From: Stomorhina lunata | Lineage: Eukaryota > Arthropoda > Insecta > Diptera > Rhiniidae | Direction of reading: 5' to 3' | DNA length: 64,000 nt | Assembly (NCBI GenBank): GCA_933228675.1 | Contig: OW121743.1 | Span: 67,375,749-67,439,748 of the forward strand | Part shown: one piece after another, positions 29,501 through 37,224 of the stretch | Position numbering within the stretch: the stretch's first letter is position 1 | How the letters are laid out: each line of letters begins with the position of its first letter | Translations under genes and position numbers: made by a program | The notes under the pieces: generated by a model | The model's database searches: none | What the model saw: the letters and a program-made list of their open reading frames with translations, nothing else | Told to the model about the DNA's origin: nothing

Positions 29501-31009
29501 AAGAAATTTGTTTTCATATATTAGCATTTTCTTTCTTTTCTCTTTGTTTTTTTTCCCAAAATCTCAAAATAGAACGAAGCCGATCAACATACATTGAGCA
29601 ACAGCCACTCCAATACACAACACTCACAACTGCAGCAGCATCAACAAGTCAACAAAACCAACCAACAACATCAGCAGCCGCAACTCCAACAGCAACAACA
29701 GTCGAAATCCAAGATGCCGATCAACCATCAACATCTACTGGGATTACAAGCGGTGGGTCTAATGCCGCGTCAATTTGCCAATATGGGCGGCGGCAATCAC
29801 AGTCGCCCTCAGAAACGTAAACGTGAACTTAAATGCCAGTACTGTCCCTCCACCTTTATCAGCAACAACAACTTAAGACGTCATTTGTTTGAGTTGCATA
29901 AAAATGAAATTGGCAATTTACCCGAACCACCGAGAATCGAATGTGATTCACCGAATATGTGTCGAAAATGTAATGTTAAATTTGAGACAAAAGCAGAATG
30001 GATTGAACACAAAGTGGCGGAGGCCAGGGTTATGAAACCATTTGGTCCATTCCAATGGGGCTGTGATTTGTGCGGAGCGTATGTGTCGCGTAAAGAAAAA
30101 CTAATAAATCATTTACATAATCACATGAAAGAACAGGTGATAGTGCCAGTGGAACAACCAGAGCCCAGGACACAATCCCAACAAACATCTCACAATCCTA
30201 GGGAAAACAAAGAAACACAAGAGGAAGGCGGTGATGTCATGCCAGAGTTTAAAAAGATAAAAATTCCTTCCTTGAACTCAAAACAATCTGCAGCTGATGA
30301 AGAAGAATCAAGGGATAGTGTTAAAGATCAATATGATGAAGACGATGAGGAAGAAGAGGAAGATGATGAGGCAGAAGCTGAGGCTGAAGTTGAAACACAG
30401 CAGCAACAGCAACAGCCACAACAAACAAACGAAGAGGAAGAATACGATGATGAAGACGAAGAAGAAGATGCTGTTGAAGAATTTGATGATTTGGCAGTAG
30501 GAGCTCAACAAACAGTAGGCGGAGATGAAGATGTAGAAGAGGATGATGATGACGATGAGGAGGAAGAAGATGATGATGATGACGACGATGACAGTAGTGA
30601 TGCTGATGACGAGGATCCCTCCACTAACGAAGACACCAATGAGGCCTCTAGTCTTAAACGTAAAACCACAGAAATAGCCCAACCGCGCAGCTACAATGAC
30701 ACAGAAATTGAAGAGAATGACGATGTGGGTGAAGAAGATTCCGATGAATTCGATGACGATGAAGATGACAATTCTTCAACGGAAAATCGCAAACCTCAAG
30801 CCAGATTGGTCAGTAATGTTGTGGTAAAATCACGCTATTCCTGTGATCTCTGTCAGGTCTACTTTGATTCCCAGCAAGAATTGCAAAAACACGTTAAAAT
30901 GCATTTCCTAAATGGACCCGGCTCAGTGACATTAACCGAAATTAAATCCTCCAAATCATCATCTTCAAACAAAAGTCGCAGCAGTAGTAGCGATGTTGTA
31001 GCCGTATAG
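2591..31009 (+). CDS. hang: ZAD plus multi-C2H2 zinc-finger nuclear protein, eight exons, 1,884 aa
   Basis: Coding exons: 2591-2785, 21053-21964, 23950-24096, 24164-25247, 26951-27367, 27451-28358, 28421-28975, 29573-31009. All junctions are GT-AG, phases agree, and the sum is 5,655 nt, exactly 1,885 codons. Domains: glutamine-rich start; ZAD with zinc ligands C30, C33, C77 and C80, split by intron 1; Ser/Thr/Gln-rich linker in exon 2; about 20 C2H2 or C2HC fingers, about six in exon 4 (two end in Cys, one lacks its last ligand), two in exon 5, six in exon 6 (the sixth spans the 6/7 junction), three in exon 7 and four in exon 8; a long Asp/Glu tract at about 1655-1780; a last finger near the C terminus. 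Role: chromatin or RNA-associated nuclear regulator. Length, ZAD, finger number and acidic tail fit Drosophila hangover (ethanol-tolerance and stress gene). That assignment is from memory and provisional; the family call is firm. Confidence 0.85.
2786..3919. other. Intron 1, proximal part
   Basis: Starts at the GTAAGT donor (2786). Contains a short CAGC/CAGT-rich run near 3280-3305 and pyrimidine-rich, low-complexity sequence. No domain-bearing frame on either strand. Reading through the donor adds only 14 codons before a stop. Confidence 0.6.
3920..5400. repeat. Degenerate dispersed repeats with AAAAAGTACCAAA-type motifs
   Basis: Many spaced copies of AAAAAGTACCAAAC, AAAAAGCACCAAA and similar strings separated by AT-rich sequence. 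The same phrase structure recurs at 49576-50340 and 53062-53760, so this looks like decayed copies of that non-coding element family. Confidence 0.5.
5401..6980. other. Intron 1 sequence without a recognised feature
   Basis: AT-rich intron with short simple runs, for example TTG-type repeats near 6030-6060. Around 6840-6900 there is a weak match to the 'GGAAGCTAGGGAAATATGG' phrases of the element family at 44-50 kb. Nothing coding seen. Confidence 0.45.
6985..7045 (-). repeat. Dispersed short repeat, copy 1 of 3
   Basis: The reverse complement contains TTATCCTTGACTCCCAGTGG followed by AGCATAGGGCCT. The same phrase is at 11055-11110 and 31798-31855 in + orientation, so it is part of a dispersed repeat rather than unique intron. 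Confidence 0.6.
7046..9811. other. Intron 1 sequence, low complexity, one decayed repeat fragment
   Basis: Pyrimidine-rich on the + strand at 8640-8880, which gives long but meaningless open frames rich in Phe, Ser and Cys. At about 9320-9470 the phrases GATGTCTGTCTTTCTGG and TTGATGACATTTGGCGCAGA resemble 46036-46125, marking an old copy of that element. No gene found. Confidence 0.5.
9812..9990 (-). mobile_element. tRNA-derived SINE-like element
   Basis: On the minus strand an A-box-like segment (TCGCTGAGTTGATTAGC, about 9966-9982) is followed some 33 bases later by a near-perfect B box (GGGTTCGAGTTC, 9921-9932). This is the spacing of an internal Pol III promoter, followed by a non-tRNA body and an A/T-rich end. 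The anticodon arm does not fold well, so it is not a functional tRNA. Target duplications are not obvious. Confidence 0.5.
9991..11849. other. Intron 1 sequence with one short dispersed repeat
   Basis: AT-rich intron. The dispersed repeat shared with 6985-7045 and 31798-31855 occurs here at about 11055-11110 (TTCTTCTGTTATCCTTGAC), with more mismatches. Microsatellite-like ATAC/ATGT runs follow. No coding exon seen. Confidence 0.5.
11850..12670 (+). pseudogene. 5'-truncated LINE, RNase H to 3' end (copy 1)
   Basis: Translation of 11813-12142 gives an RNase H segment: ATIYVHSQAALKAL and CWVPGHCDIDDNEVADEVAR. The catalytic aspartate of the first motif is His here; the homologous copy at 42.5-43.8 kb keeps Asp. 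After a stop, the C-terminal region and 3' UTR are recognisable by comparison with that copy (Cys/His-rich end near 12350-12410, the phrase GATCACAATGG, a final CTAACCTAACC). It belongs to the RNase-H-bearing LINEs (LOA/I/R1-like). Dead copy. Confidence 0.8.
12671..14001. other. Intron 1 sequence, nothing recognised
   Basis: AT-rich intron with ATGT/ACAT simple repeats at about 12890-13040. No domain, repeat family or splice-competent coding exon identified. Confidence 0.5.
14002..15297 (-). pseudogene. 5'-truncated LINE of the same family, RT palm to 3' end (copy 2)
   Basis: Read on the minus strand from 15297: the reverse transcriptase active-site motif AYTDDVVILV (around 15250-15270), a thumb segment (15028-15210), a connection region with YTTIVRPVLTYGCVVWWEA (14623-14988), a broken RNase H (about 14290-14420), and a 3' UTR ending in CTAACC at 14002. 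Several stops and frameshifts. It carries more of the coding region than the other copies and shows that the family has a YTDD polymerase joined to RNase H. Confidence 0.82.
15313..15518. mobile_element. Short TIR element (MITE-like), about 205 bp
   Basis: CCTGTTCGGAAATGCATCAC at 15315-15334 is mirrored at the other end as GTGATACATTTCCGAACAGG (15497-15516), and pairing continues inward through CTGCATCACGA for about 37 bp with few mismatches. There is no coding potential inside. The target duplication is unclear, so the superfamily is open. It sits directly beside the 5' break of the LINE copy 2. Confidence 0.7.
15519..15867. other. Intron spacer between two transposons
   Basis: The 90-codon frame here (15565-15837) has no recognisable domain. 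No repeat recognised. It ends at the TA target site (15866-15867) of the next transposon. Confidence 0.4.
15868..17152 (+). mobile_element. Tc1/mariner-superfamily transposon, DD37E-like, defective
   Basis: Bounded by TA on both sides (15866-15867 and 17153-17154) with inverted ends beginning AAGAGTGYTCTAAA. The transposase is broken into at least three frames. An N-terminal helix-turn-helix with VNPRTVSNAIRRYKEN lies at 16075-16200. A catalytic segment with MDDETYVLADF is in 16288-16641. The last part (16578-17021) holds WPDLPSCHYG and CPELRPVKRYW. From the second Asp (WPD) to the residue that should be Glu there are 37 intervening residues, the spacing of the DD37E group known from mosquitoes, but that Glu is Lys here. 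Frameshifts near 16030, 16200 and 16600 and this substitution mean no active enzyme. Confidence 0.85.
16288..17021 (+). pseudogene. Transposase catalytic domain of the DD37E-like element, frameshifted
   Basis: Two overlapping frames (16288-16641 and 16578-17021) together cover the first Asp (VMDDETYV), the second Asp (FFWPDLPSC) and the PELRPVKRYWALVKKEL region. The shift between them lies near 16600. The third catalytic residue is Lys instead of Glu. Related DNA, limited to the helix-turn-helix, recurs at 51070-51170. Confidence 0.8.
17153..19184. other. Intron 1 sequence without a recognised feature
   Basis: AT-rich. The frame at 18241-18555 is hydrophobic and could be mistaken for a membrane protein, but it has no family signature and lies in AT-rich intron. 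A decayed stretch of the LINE family may begin near 19080. Confidence 0.45.
19185..19540 (+). mobile_element. LINE 3' end fragment (copy 3)
   Basis: Shares the 3' landmarks of the RNase-H LINE: a degenerate 'GAACTGGACGACATACAG' C-terminal segment, a CTTT-rich 3' UTR, the phrase ATCACAATGGACCCTAAGG with TCTCCGAGTGAGG, and a decayed TAGCTAACCT end. No coding capacity remains. Confidence 0.65.
19541..21052. other. Intron 1, distal part up to the exon 2 acceptor
   Basis: AT-rich, with TATA-type runs. It ends in TTTTCTTTACAG at 21041-21052, the acceptor that restores the ZAD reading frame. Nothing else recognised. Confidence 0.55.
22145..22990 (-). pseudogene. mariner (DD34D type) relic with internal deletions
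   Basis: Minus-strand frames 22949-22617 and 22620-22417 show mariner signatures: KDKPRSGRPNEV (hinge region), VPHELKEIHL (the WVPHEL motif), IITGDE (first catalytic Asp) and GVIFHHDNARPHT (second). Between TGDE and the YRKQLDKLN segment a block is missing, and the region that should hold the third Asp (SPDLAPSDYH-type) is deleted too. The right-hand tail still shows an LQNSLNGKTFDSDEAI-like stretch. The low-coordinate end (TTGCCCCAAATGAAAGT) resembles a mariner terminus. Inactive. Confidence 0.82.
23035..23460 (+). mobile_element. Helitron-like fragment with a 132-bp internal duplication
   Basis: Begins TCTATATATATAAAAATTAA followed by TGTTTGTCTGTCTGTATG, the style of insect Helitron 5' ends. 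It then holds two imperfect copies, 132 bp apart (about 23096-23211 and 23228-23340), sharing GCGCATGAGCCGAC and CCGACAGGTGGCG. No coding sequence or 3' hairpin was found, so the class is tentative. Confidence 0.4.
25248..25429 (+). CDS. Possible alternative C terminus of the zinc-finger protein by retention of intron 4
   Basis: If the GTAAGA donor at 25248 is not used, exon 4 continues for 60 codons to a stop at 25429. The extension holds 17 Lys and 4 Arg, with PPKRRRKH resembling a nuclear localisation signal. The isoform would have 839 aa: ZAD, linker, the six exon-4 fingers and a basic tail instead of the remaining fingers and acidic region. An open stretch this long and this biased is uncommon in AT-rich intron, yet no canonical AATAAA follows closely. 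Inference only. Confidence 0.35.
25436..26860. repeat. Degenerate TTATAATCGCATTATAATACG minisatellite in intron 4
   Basis: Palindrome-rich units of the form TTATAATCGCATTATAA occur at 25436-25480 and again, loosely, at 26360-26860. The two blocks are separated by the inserted 868-bp TIR element, showing that the element landed inside the array. Intron 4 itself is 25248-26950. Confidence 0.65.
25490..26357. mobile_element. 868-bp non-autonomous TIR element with internal dyad minisatellite
   Basis: A 34-bp perfect inverted repeat at 25487-25520 and 26328-26361 (outer part TCGTTGGTCTCATGTAG). TA at 25488-25489 and at 26358-26359 is compatible with a TA target duplication (Tc1/mariner type). Inside, 25670-26160 is a degenerate tandem repeat of about 30 bp built on GATTTTCTATAGAAAACTTTCGATATC-like units (shown here shortened to AAGATTTTCTATAGAAAACT). 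No transposase. Perfect ends suggest fairly recent movement. Confidence 0.82.
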
Positions 31010-31219
31010 TCATCGTAGAAAATTTATTTATGTATAATTTAACCATGAATTGTTTTTGTTTAGTTTTATTACAAAGAAAGAAAAGAAGAAACGTGCCAGT
31101 AGTTTTCACTTTTTTTATAAGCTATTTTCTCCTTTTGCTATTAAAAGCAAAAGATTTTAATTTTTCAACTTTGTACATTAATTACTTTTTTTAACTTTAA
31201 TTCTTAAATTCTTGTTAAT

Positions 31220-31225
31220 AATAAA
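31220..31225 (+). terminator. Poly(A) signal of the zinc-finger gene
   Basis: AATAAA about 210 bases after the stop at 31007-31009. A second AATAAA lies at 31426-31431. Both sit in AT-rich 3' UTR, so alternative ends are possible. Confidence 0.5.
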
Positions 31226-31431
31226 AATTTGTTTTTTTTAATACATCAATTTGAATTGTTATTAACTTTTTTTCCCCCGCACTATTCTTATTCCTTTTCT
31301 TTAATACAAAACTCTTGTCTGTAATTTTTCTTTATGATCTAAACTTTATTATTTTTTTCAAAGTCTCCTCAAATATAAGGAGTCCTCCCTATAAATACAT
31401 ATTATAGCAGTAGATTATTATTATTAATAAA

Positions 31432-31797
31432 CTAATTATTAATTTCAAGCTTTGTATATGTATCTATTCAAAATCGTTACTTACACTCGGCTTTCGAAAA
31501 ATGTCTTCGAAGAAGCGAAAGAAGCATTCAAAAAGAAATTCAATACTTTATAATTCACAATAACATTCAATTTTTGAAAGAAAAAAGCAAAAACAAAAAA
31601 TACAAATTAGTTATTTAAGATTCTTTTTATTTTAATCGCATTAATTGTAATGATTAAATTAATTTAAATATAAATGAATGAAAAAAAAAACAAACAAAAA
31701 ACAAATATTTCACAATAATAAAAGAAGAAAAATTAATTAGAAAAATTTACAAAAAGGTTTTTTTTTTTACCCACACGAGGTTGGATTTTATGTTTCG
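31432..31797. other. AT-rich region after the zinc-finger gene
   Basis: Adenine-rich sequence without open frames of interest. No feature recognised up to the dispersed repeat at 31798. Confidence 0.4.
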
Positions 31798-31855
31798 ATA
31801 TCCTTCTTCTGCTATCCCTGACTGCCAGTGGAGCATAGGGCCTCAAATCTTTCAA
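31798..31855 (+). repeat. Dispersed short repeat, copy 3 of 3
   Basis: TTCTTCTGCTATCCCTGACT followed by GCCAGTGGAGCATAGGGCCT. Shared with 6985-7045 (inverted) and 11055-11110. Here it directly precedes a 29-bp satellite array. Confidence 0.65.
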
Positions 31856-31879
31856 TATTTGGGAATATTAATCATCGTA

Positions 31880-32595
31880 AATGAAGCACTTTTAGAAAAT
31901 TTAAAATATGATTTTCAAAAAATTTCCTAAAAATAAATTTCCTATAAGAAGTAAATTTTTGAAAAATTTCATATAAATAGTAAATTCTTAAAAAATTTCC
32001 TATAAATAGCAAATTTTTGAAAAATTTCCTATAAATAGTAAATTTTTAAAAAATTTCCTATAAATAGTGAATTTTTGAAAAATTTCCTATAAATAGTAAA
32101 TTTTTGAAAAATTTCCTATAAATAGTAAATTTTTGAAAAATTTCCTATAAATAGTCAATTTTTAAAAAATTTCCTATAAATAGTGAATTTTTGAAAAATT
32201 TCCTATAAATAGTAAATTTTTGAAAAATTTCCTATAAATAGTAAATTTTTGAAAAATTTCCTATAAATAGTAAATTTTTGAAAAATTTCCTATAAATAGT
32301 CAATTTTTGAAAAATTTCCTATAAATAGTAAATTTTTGAAAAATTTCCTATAAATAGTCAATTTTTGAAAAATTTCCTATAAATAGTAAATTTTTGAAAA
32401 ATTTCCTATAAATAGAAAATTTTTGAAAAATTTCCTATAAATAGAAAATTTTTGAAAAATTTCCTATAAATAGCAAATTTTTGAAAAATTTCCTATAAAT
32501 AGCAAATTCTTGAAAAATTTCCTATAAATAGTAGATTTTTGAAAAATTTCCTAAAAATAGTAAATTTTTGAAAAATTTCCTGTAAACAGTAAATC
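31880..32595 (-). repeat. 29-bp satellite array, inverted orientation
   Basis: About 24 units reading CCTATAAATAGTAAATTTTT then GAAAAATTT on the + strand, the reverse complement of the main satellite unit at 34.2 and 37-41 kb. Variation is mostly at single bases and at the first A/G of the spacer. Every unit includes the dyad AAATTTTTGAAAAATTT. Confidence 0.93.
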
Positions 32596-32949
32596 TTAAA
32601 TGGTATTAAAAGACAAATTTGTTGTTGTTTTTTTTAAGTTTATTTTATTTATATAATTTTTTTTCTGATATAATTTTTAGTTGTTGTTGTATTTATTATT
32701 ATTTAAATGTTATTTTTAATATAATTAATTTCATACAAGCAAAACATTTAATTTTATTTAGTCTCTGTTTATTTTAGGTTATAATTTTTACTTTTGTTTT
32801 AATCTTTAGTTGATTTAAAAATTTATTTATTAAATCTCTTTAATTTGAGGATAAAAATAATTTAATAATTCTAAGACATACACACATTGATATTCTAAAA
32901 ATTAAAATCTAATTATTTGTTTAAAGTGATATAAATTTTTAAACTAAAT

Positions 32950-33375
32950 TTGGTAAATTTTAGGGAATTTTTCAAAATTGACTATTTGTAGGAAATTTTT
33001 TAAAAATTTACTTTTAATAGGAAATTTTTCAAAAATCTACTTTTAACAGGAAATTTTTAAAAAATTTACTTTTAACAGGAAATTTTTAAAAAATTTACTT
33101 TTTATAGGATATTTTTCAAAAATTTATTATTTATAGGAAATTTTTCAAAAATTTAGTTTTTATAGGAAATTTTTCAAAAAAGGAAATTTTTTAAAAATTT
33201 GATTTTGCTAGCAAATTTTTCAAAAAAGGCAATTTTTGAGAAATTTAATTTTTCAAATATTTACTATTTAGAAGAAATTTTTTAAAAATTTTCTATTTAT
33301 AGGGAATTTTTCAAAAAATTACTATTTTTAGGGAATTTTTCAAAAATGTACTATTTATAAAAAATTTTTAAGGAA
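32950..33375 (+). repeat. 29-bp satellite array, degenerate
   Basis: About 14 diverged units of GGAAATTTTTCAAAAATTTA type with changed spacers (for example TTTTAACAGG). Same orientation as the large array and opposite to 31880-32595. The high divergence suggests an older block. Confidence 0.8.
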
Positions 33376-34195
33376 ATTAATTTTAAATGAAAAAAAAGTT
33401 AAATTGGGATTAAATTCCTACTTTAGTTTTAAAAAAAACTGATTTTTAAAACTTATATAAATTTTTCAATATTTTTTTAATAGTACTTCTATTTTTATAC
33501 AATAGTATTGTAATTGCTTTTTAATTTGAAATAACATAAATAGTTTTTTTTATTGAAACAATTTAAATAGGTTTTTATTTAAATACTAATAGTATACTTA
33601 AGAAAACATTTATAAAATATATGTATTTATCTTTTATTTATTTGAAATATTTACTTATCTTTTAAACTACCATAAAATATTGCATTTTTTCCTTTCTTTA
33701 TACATCCCAGAAAACTTTGCGTTGCTTTCATTTTCCTTGATATATAATTTTCGTATTTTTTCCTTTTGATATTTGTATTAGTTTTTTTCTCTAAATTTCG
33801 TTACATTTCTAAAACATCAAACATTTATAAAACTACTTCTTTAATATTTCCCTTTTTTTTGATTTTCTAGCATTTTTAACATTTTCAGTTTAGCTGCTAC
33901 TTTGGTGTTACATTCTTTTCGAATTTTTTTTTTCGTCACAATACGTTGGTTTTTAAAATTTTTTTTCAGTTAACACAAAAATTTATTTTTTTATATAAAT
34001 ATTACTCTTTATTTATTAGGATATAAAACAATTTTGGTTTTTTTTTTAAATAATGGTTATCAAATCTTAGCGGTTTTAAAAGGAATTGTGGTCCAAACAT
34101 AAATTAGAAACCCAATAGTTTTGGTCAAATTACTTTCAATCAATTTTGTTACTAAAACATTTCCAATTGCTTAAATTTCACAAGATATGGAATTT
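33376..34195. other. AT-rich spacer between satellite blocks
   Basis: Poly-T-rich sequence without genes or recognised repeats. Likely satellite-flanking or decayed array sequence. Confidence 0.4.
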
Positions 34196-34860
34196 ATAGG
34201 TCAAAAATTTACTATTTATAGGAAATTTTTCAAAAATTTACTATTTATAGGAAATTTTTCAAAAATTTACTATTTATAGGAAATTTTTCAAAAATTTACT
34301 ATTTATAGGAAATTTTTCAAAAATTTACTATTTATAGGAAATTTTTCAAAAATTTACTATTTATAGGAAATTTTTCAAAAATTTACTATTTATAGGAACA
34401 TTTTTCAAAAATTTACAATTTATAGGAACATTTTTCAAAAATTTACTATTTATAGGAACATTTTTCAAAAATTTACTATTTATTTTATTTATAGGAAATT
34501 TTTCAAAAATTTACTATTTATAGGAAATTTTTCAAAAATTTACTATTTATAGGAAATTTTTCAAAGATTTTCTATTTATAAGAAATTTTTCAAAAATTTA
34601 CTATTTATAGGAAATTTTTCAAAAATTTACCTTTTAAAGGAAATTTTTCAAAAATTTATCTTTTAAAGGAAATTTTTCAAAGATTTTCTATTTTTAAGAA
34701 ATTTTTCAAAAATTTACTATTTAAAGGAGATTTTTCAAAAATTTACTATTTTAAGGAAATTTTTAAAAAATTTAGTATTTATAGGAAATTTTTCAAAAAT
34801 TTACTTATTTTAAGAAATTTTTCAAAAATTTACTTATTTTAGGAAATTTTTCGGTTGAAT
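34196..34860 (+). repeat. 29-bp satellite array
   Basis: About 23 units of AGGAAATTTTTCAAAAATTT plus ACTATTTAT. The left part is nearly uniform; the right part is diverged (CTTTTAAAGG spacers). Confidence 0.93.
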
Positions 34861-35176
34861 TTTAAAATTGATATTTTTTAAAGTTTTTTTTTGTTTTTGA
34901 AATTCGATTGGAAATGCTTTAGTCTTCAAATCGTTTCAATTTTAAACTGTTCTTAAGTTCTTTGTTATAAAATTTGCTTTATTTATTTTTCTTTAATTAA
35001 GTTATTTTTAAAATTCTTGTGTGTGTGTTTAATTTAAACATTGAAACCCGTATTAGTAATTTTATATTTTAAATATTTTTTTGTGTGTGTGGATCAAAGA
35101 TTTTATATTTCAATTTACTTGACTATTTGTGTTTCATTTAAATATTTAATATGTATGTGTGTATGTATGTATGTCT

Positions 35177-36791
35177 ATTAGGGTTCACCTTAGTTTACAA
35201 AAATGCAAAATCTCCCCAAAGAAATGTTCTACGGAACAAAAAAAAACTGCTATGAAAAATTTTAGCCGGAAAAAAAGTATAATTTACTAATATATAAAAA
35301 GTTATTTTTTTCCTGCAATTTTCGGGGGAAAAATTGCCAAAACTCTTAAACTACTACATGTATTTTTTATTTTGATGACTTAAAATAAAGCTACTTTAGT
35401 ACTCTTTTATACTCCATTAAGATTTTTAAAATTATTAAATTCTTATTTTTTGAAATTATGGCAAATCCAAAAATACTCCCATTATTTGTCTTAAATGGCC
35501 TATATTTACAATCAGTTAAGGTCAAAGGCCGATCATTTTTAAGAATTCCAAGCTTTGAAATACTTTCTTCTGCTTCCTCTTTTCGTTGAAGTTTCGGACG
35601 TCCTCTTCTAACAAAAGGCGGCCGTTTTTATTATAATTTTAACTTTTTCATTGTAATTGTTTTATCTGGGTGTGGGTTACTAGCCCGACGCACAGTGGAA
35701 TTTCATTATACATCTAAGTGCGAAAAACAGAATTAGTGATCCTACAACGATTCAGTTTTCTATAAATAAGAAAAATTCAAAAGATTTTCGAAATCCGTCA
35801 TCTTCTTGGGGTACCTTGGTCCCCATTTTTTCACCTATTTTTCTTTTCAATGTAAAAGTACCAATTCTAAACAGAATTTGATGAAATTCGACAAACGTCT
35901 ATTAGTTAATTCAAAAAAGATGTCTACTAATTTTGGTTAGAATTCCTTGACTCCTTGGGGTACCTGCCTGGGATCTCCATTTTTTACCTATTTTTCTTTT
36001 TAATGTACAAGTCGCAATTCTCAATACAATTTGATGAAATTTGACACACGTCTAATAACTGATCCAAGAAATAATTATACTGATTTTGATTAAGATCCCA
36101 TGACTCTTTAAAGTACCTGCCTTGGGCTCCCATTTTTTCACTTATTTTTGTTCTCAAAGTATAAGCCGGAATTCTCAACAAAATTTTATAAAATGCGGTC
36201 GACTAGTTTATCCAACAAAGAGCTCTAATAATTTTGGTTAAAATCCGTCCAATCCTTGGGGTACCTGCTTTGGACCCCCATTTTATCACTTATTATTCTT
36301 TTCAAAATATAAGCCCCAATTCTCAACAAAATTTGGTGAAATTCGGCGCACGTCTATTAGTTGAAACAAAAAAGAGCTTTACTAGTTTTGGTTCAAACCC
36401 GTCGACTTACACTTAAATGCAATTTAATTAAAAAGTTTCGCCTAAATGACTGCAACACTTTTTACTTAAATTATACGTAAAAATTTATATGACTTTTTTC
36501 AGAAAATTTTGTACTTTGTTCTACTATTGTTAAATTTCGGTGATTTTTTTCCACTCAATCTAAAGAAGAGACTTTTGGCTTTCACGTGGTTATGATTGAT
36601 CACCGAGCAGAACCGAGCCAACTTAGTTTTTGTCTAAAGAAAAACGAAAACACTGAATTTTGTATATGTGGCACTGCTTTTACTGATTTATCTAAATTTT
36701 TTCATAACATGTTGTTTTTTGTTACGTAGAACATTTCAGGGGGGAGTTAGGTTGATATTTCGACTTTTTGTAAAATAAGGTGCACCCTAAT
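35177..36791. mobile_element. 1.6-kb non-autonomous TIR element with about 150-bp internal repeats
   Basis: Left end ATTAGGGTTCACCTTAGTTT at 35177 and right end AAAATAAGGTGCACCCTAAT to 36791 are inverted repeats over about 27 bp with two mismatches. The flanking 8-mers GTATGTCT (35169-35176) and GTATGTAT (36792-36799) differ by one base. That fits an 8-bp target duplication, although the left flank is a TATG microsatellite. Four internal units about 150 bp apart share GGGTACCTGC and CCCCATTTT phrases (GTACC at 35811, 35960, 36113, 36261). No transposase frame. Confidence 0.75.
35780..36420. repeat. Four tandem units of about 150 bp inside the TIR element
   Basis: Each unit has a GTACC landmark, a CCCATTTTTTCACTTATTTT-like stretch, CAATTCTCAA and TTTGATGAAATT-type phrases. 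Spacing of GTACC is 149, 153 and 148. The units are diverged, so duplication is old relative to the terminal repeats. Confidence 0.75.
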
Positions 36792-36799
36792 GTATGTAT

Positions 36800-37224
36800 T
36801 TTGTATTGTTTCGTATTGTTTTGTATTGTTTTGTATATCATAAAATTGTTAGCTATTTCATTTAAATATAATATTTTAATTGTTGTTTAATTATTTGTAG
36901 ATTTAGTAATTCGTAGTATTTAAAAAGTATAATTAAAAATTTATTAGTTAGTATTTTCCATATAATCCTTCAACTTAAATAGGATTTTATTTAAAATTAA
37001 AACATTTTTTTTGTTTGTTGCTAAAAGTTGTAACAAGTGTAGAGATTATGAATAATTAAAGTGTAATAGTTTGTGTGTGTGTTTGGTTTATAAATTTGAA
37101 AACTTAATATTAGTTAACAGACATATTTTGGATAAAATACTTTAAATTGATTTTATTTGATTAAGAGGGTGGTTTAATAAGTTTGCTGAAATTCAAAATT
37201 TCCGTCTCTTAATTGGGAAATTTA
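36800..37224. other. AT-rich spacer before the large satellite
   Basis: TTTTGTATTG-type simple repeat at 36800-36835, then AT-rich sequence. No genes. Confidence 0.4.

Noticed and set aside
30308..30682. Minus-strand hydrophobic Ile/Val/Phe frame
   Set aside because: Shadow of the acidic Asp/Glu tract of the zinc-finger gene on the other strand.
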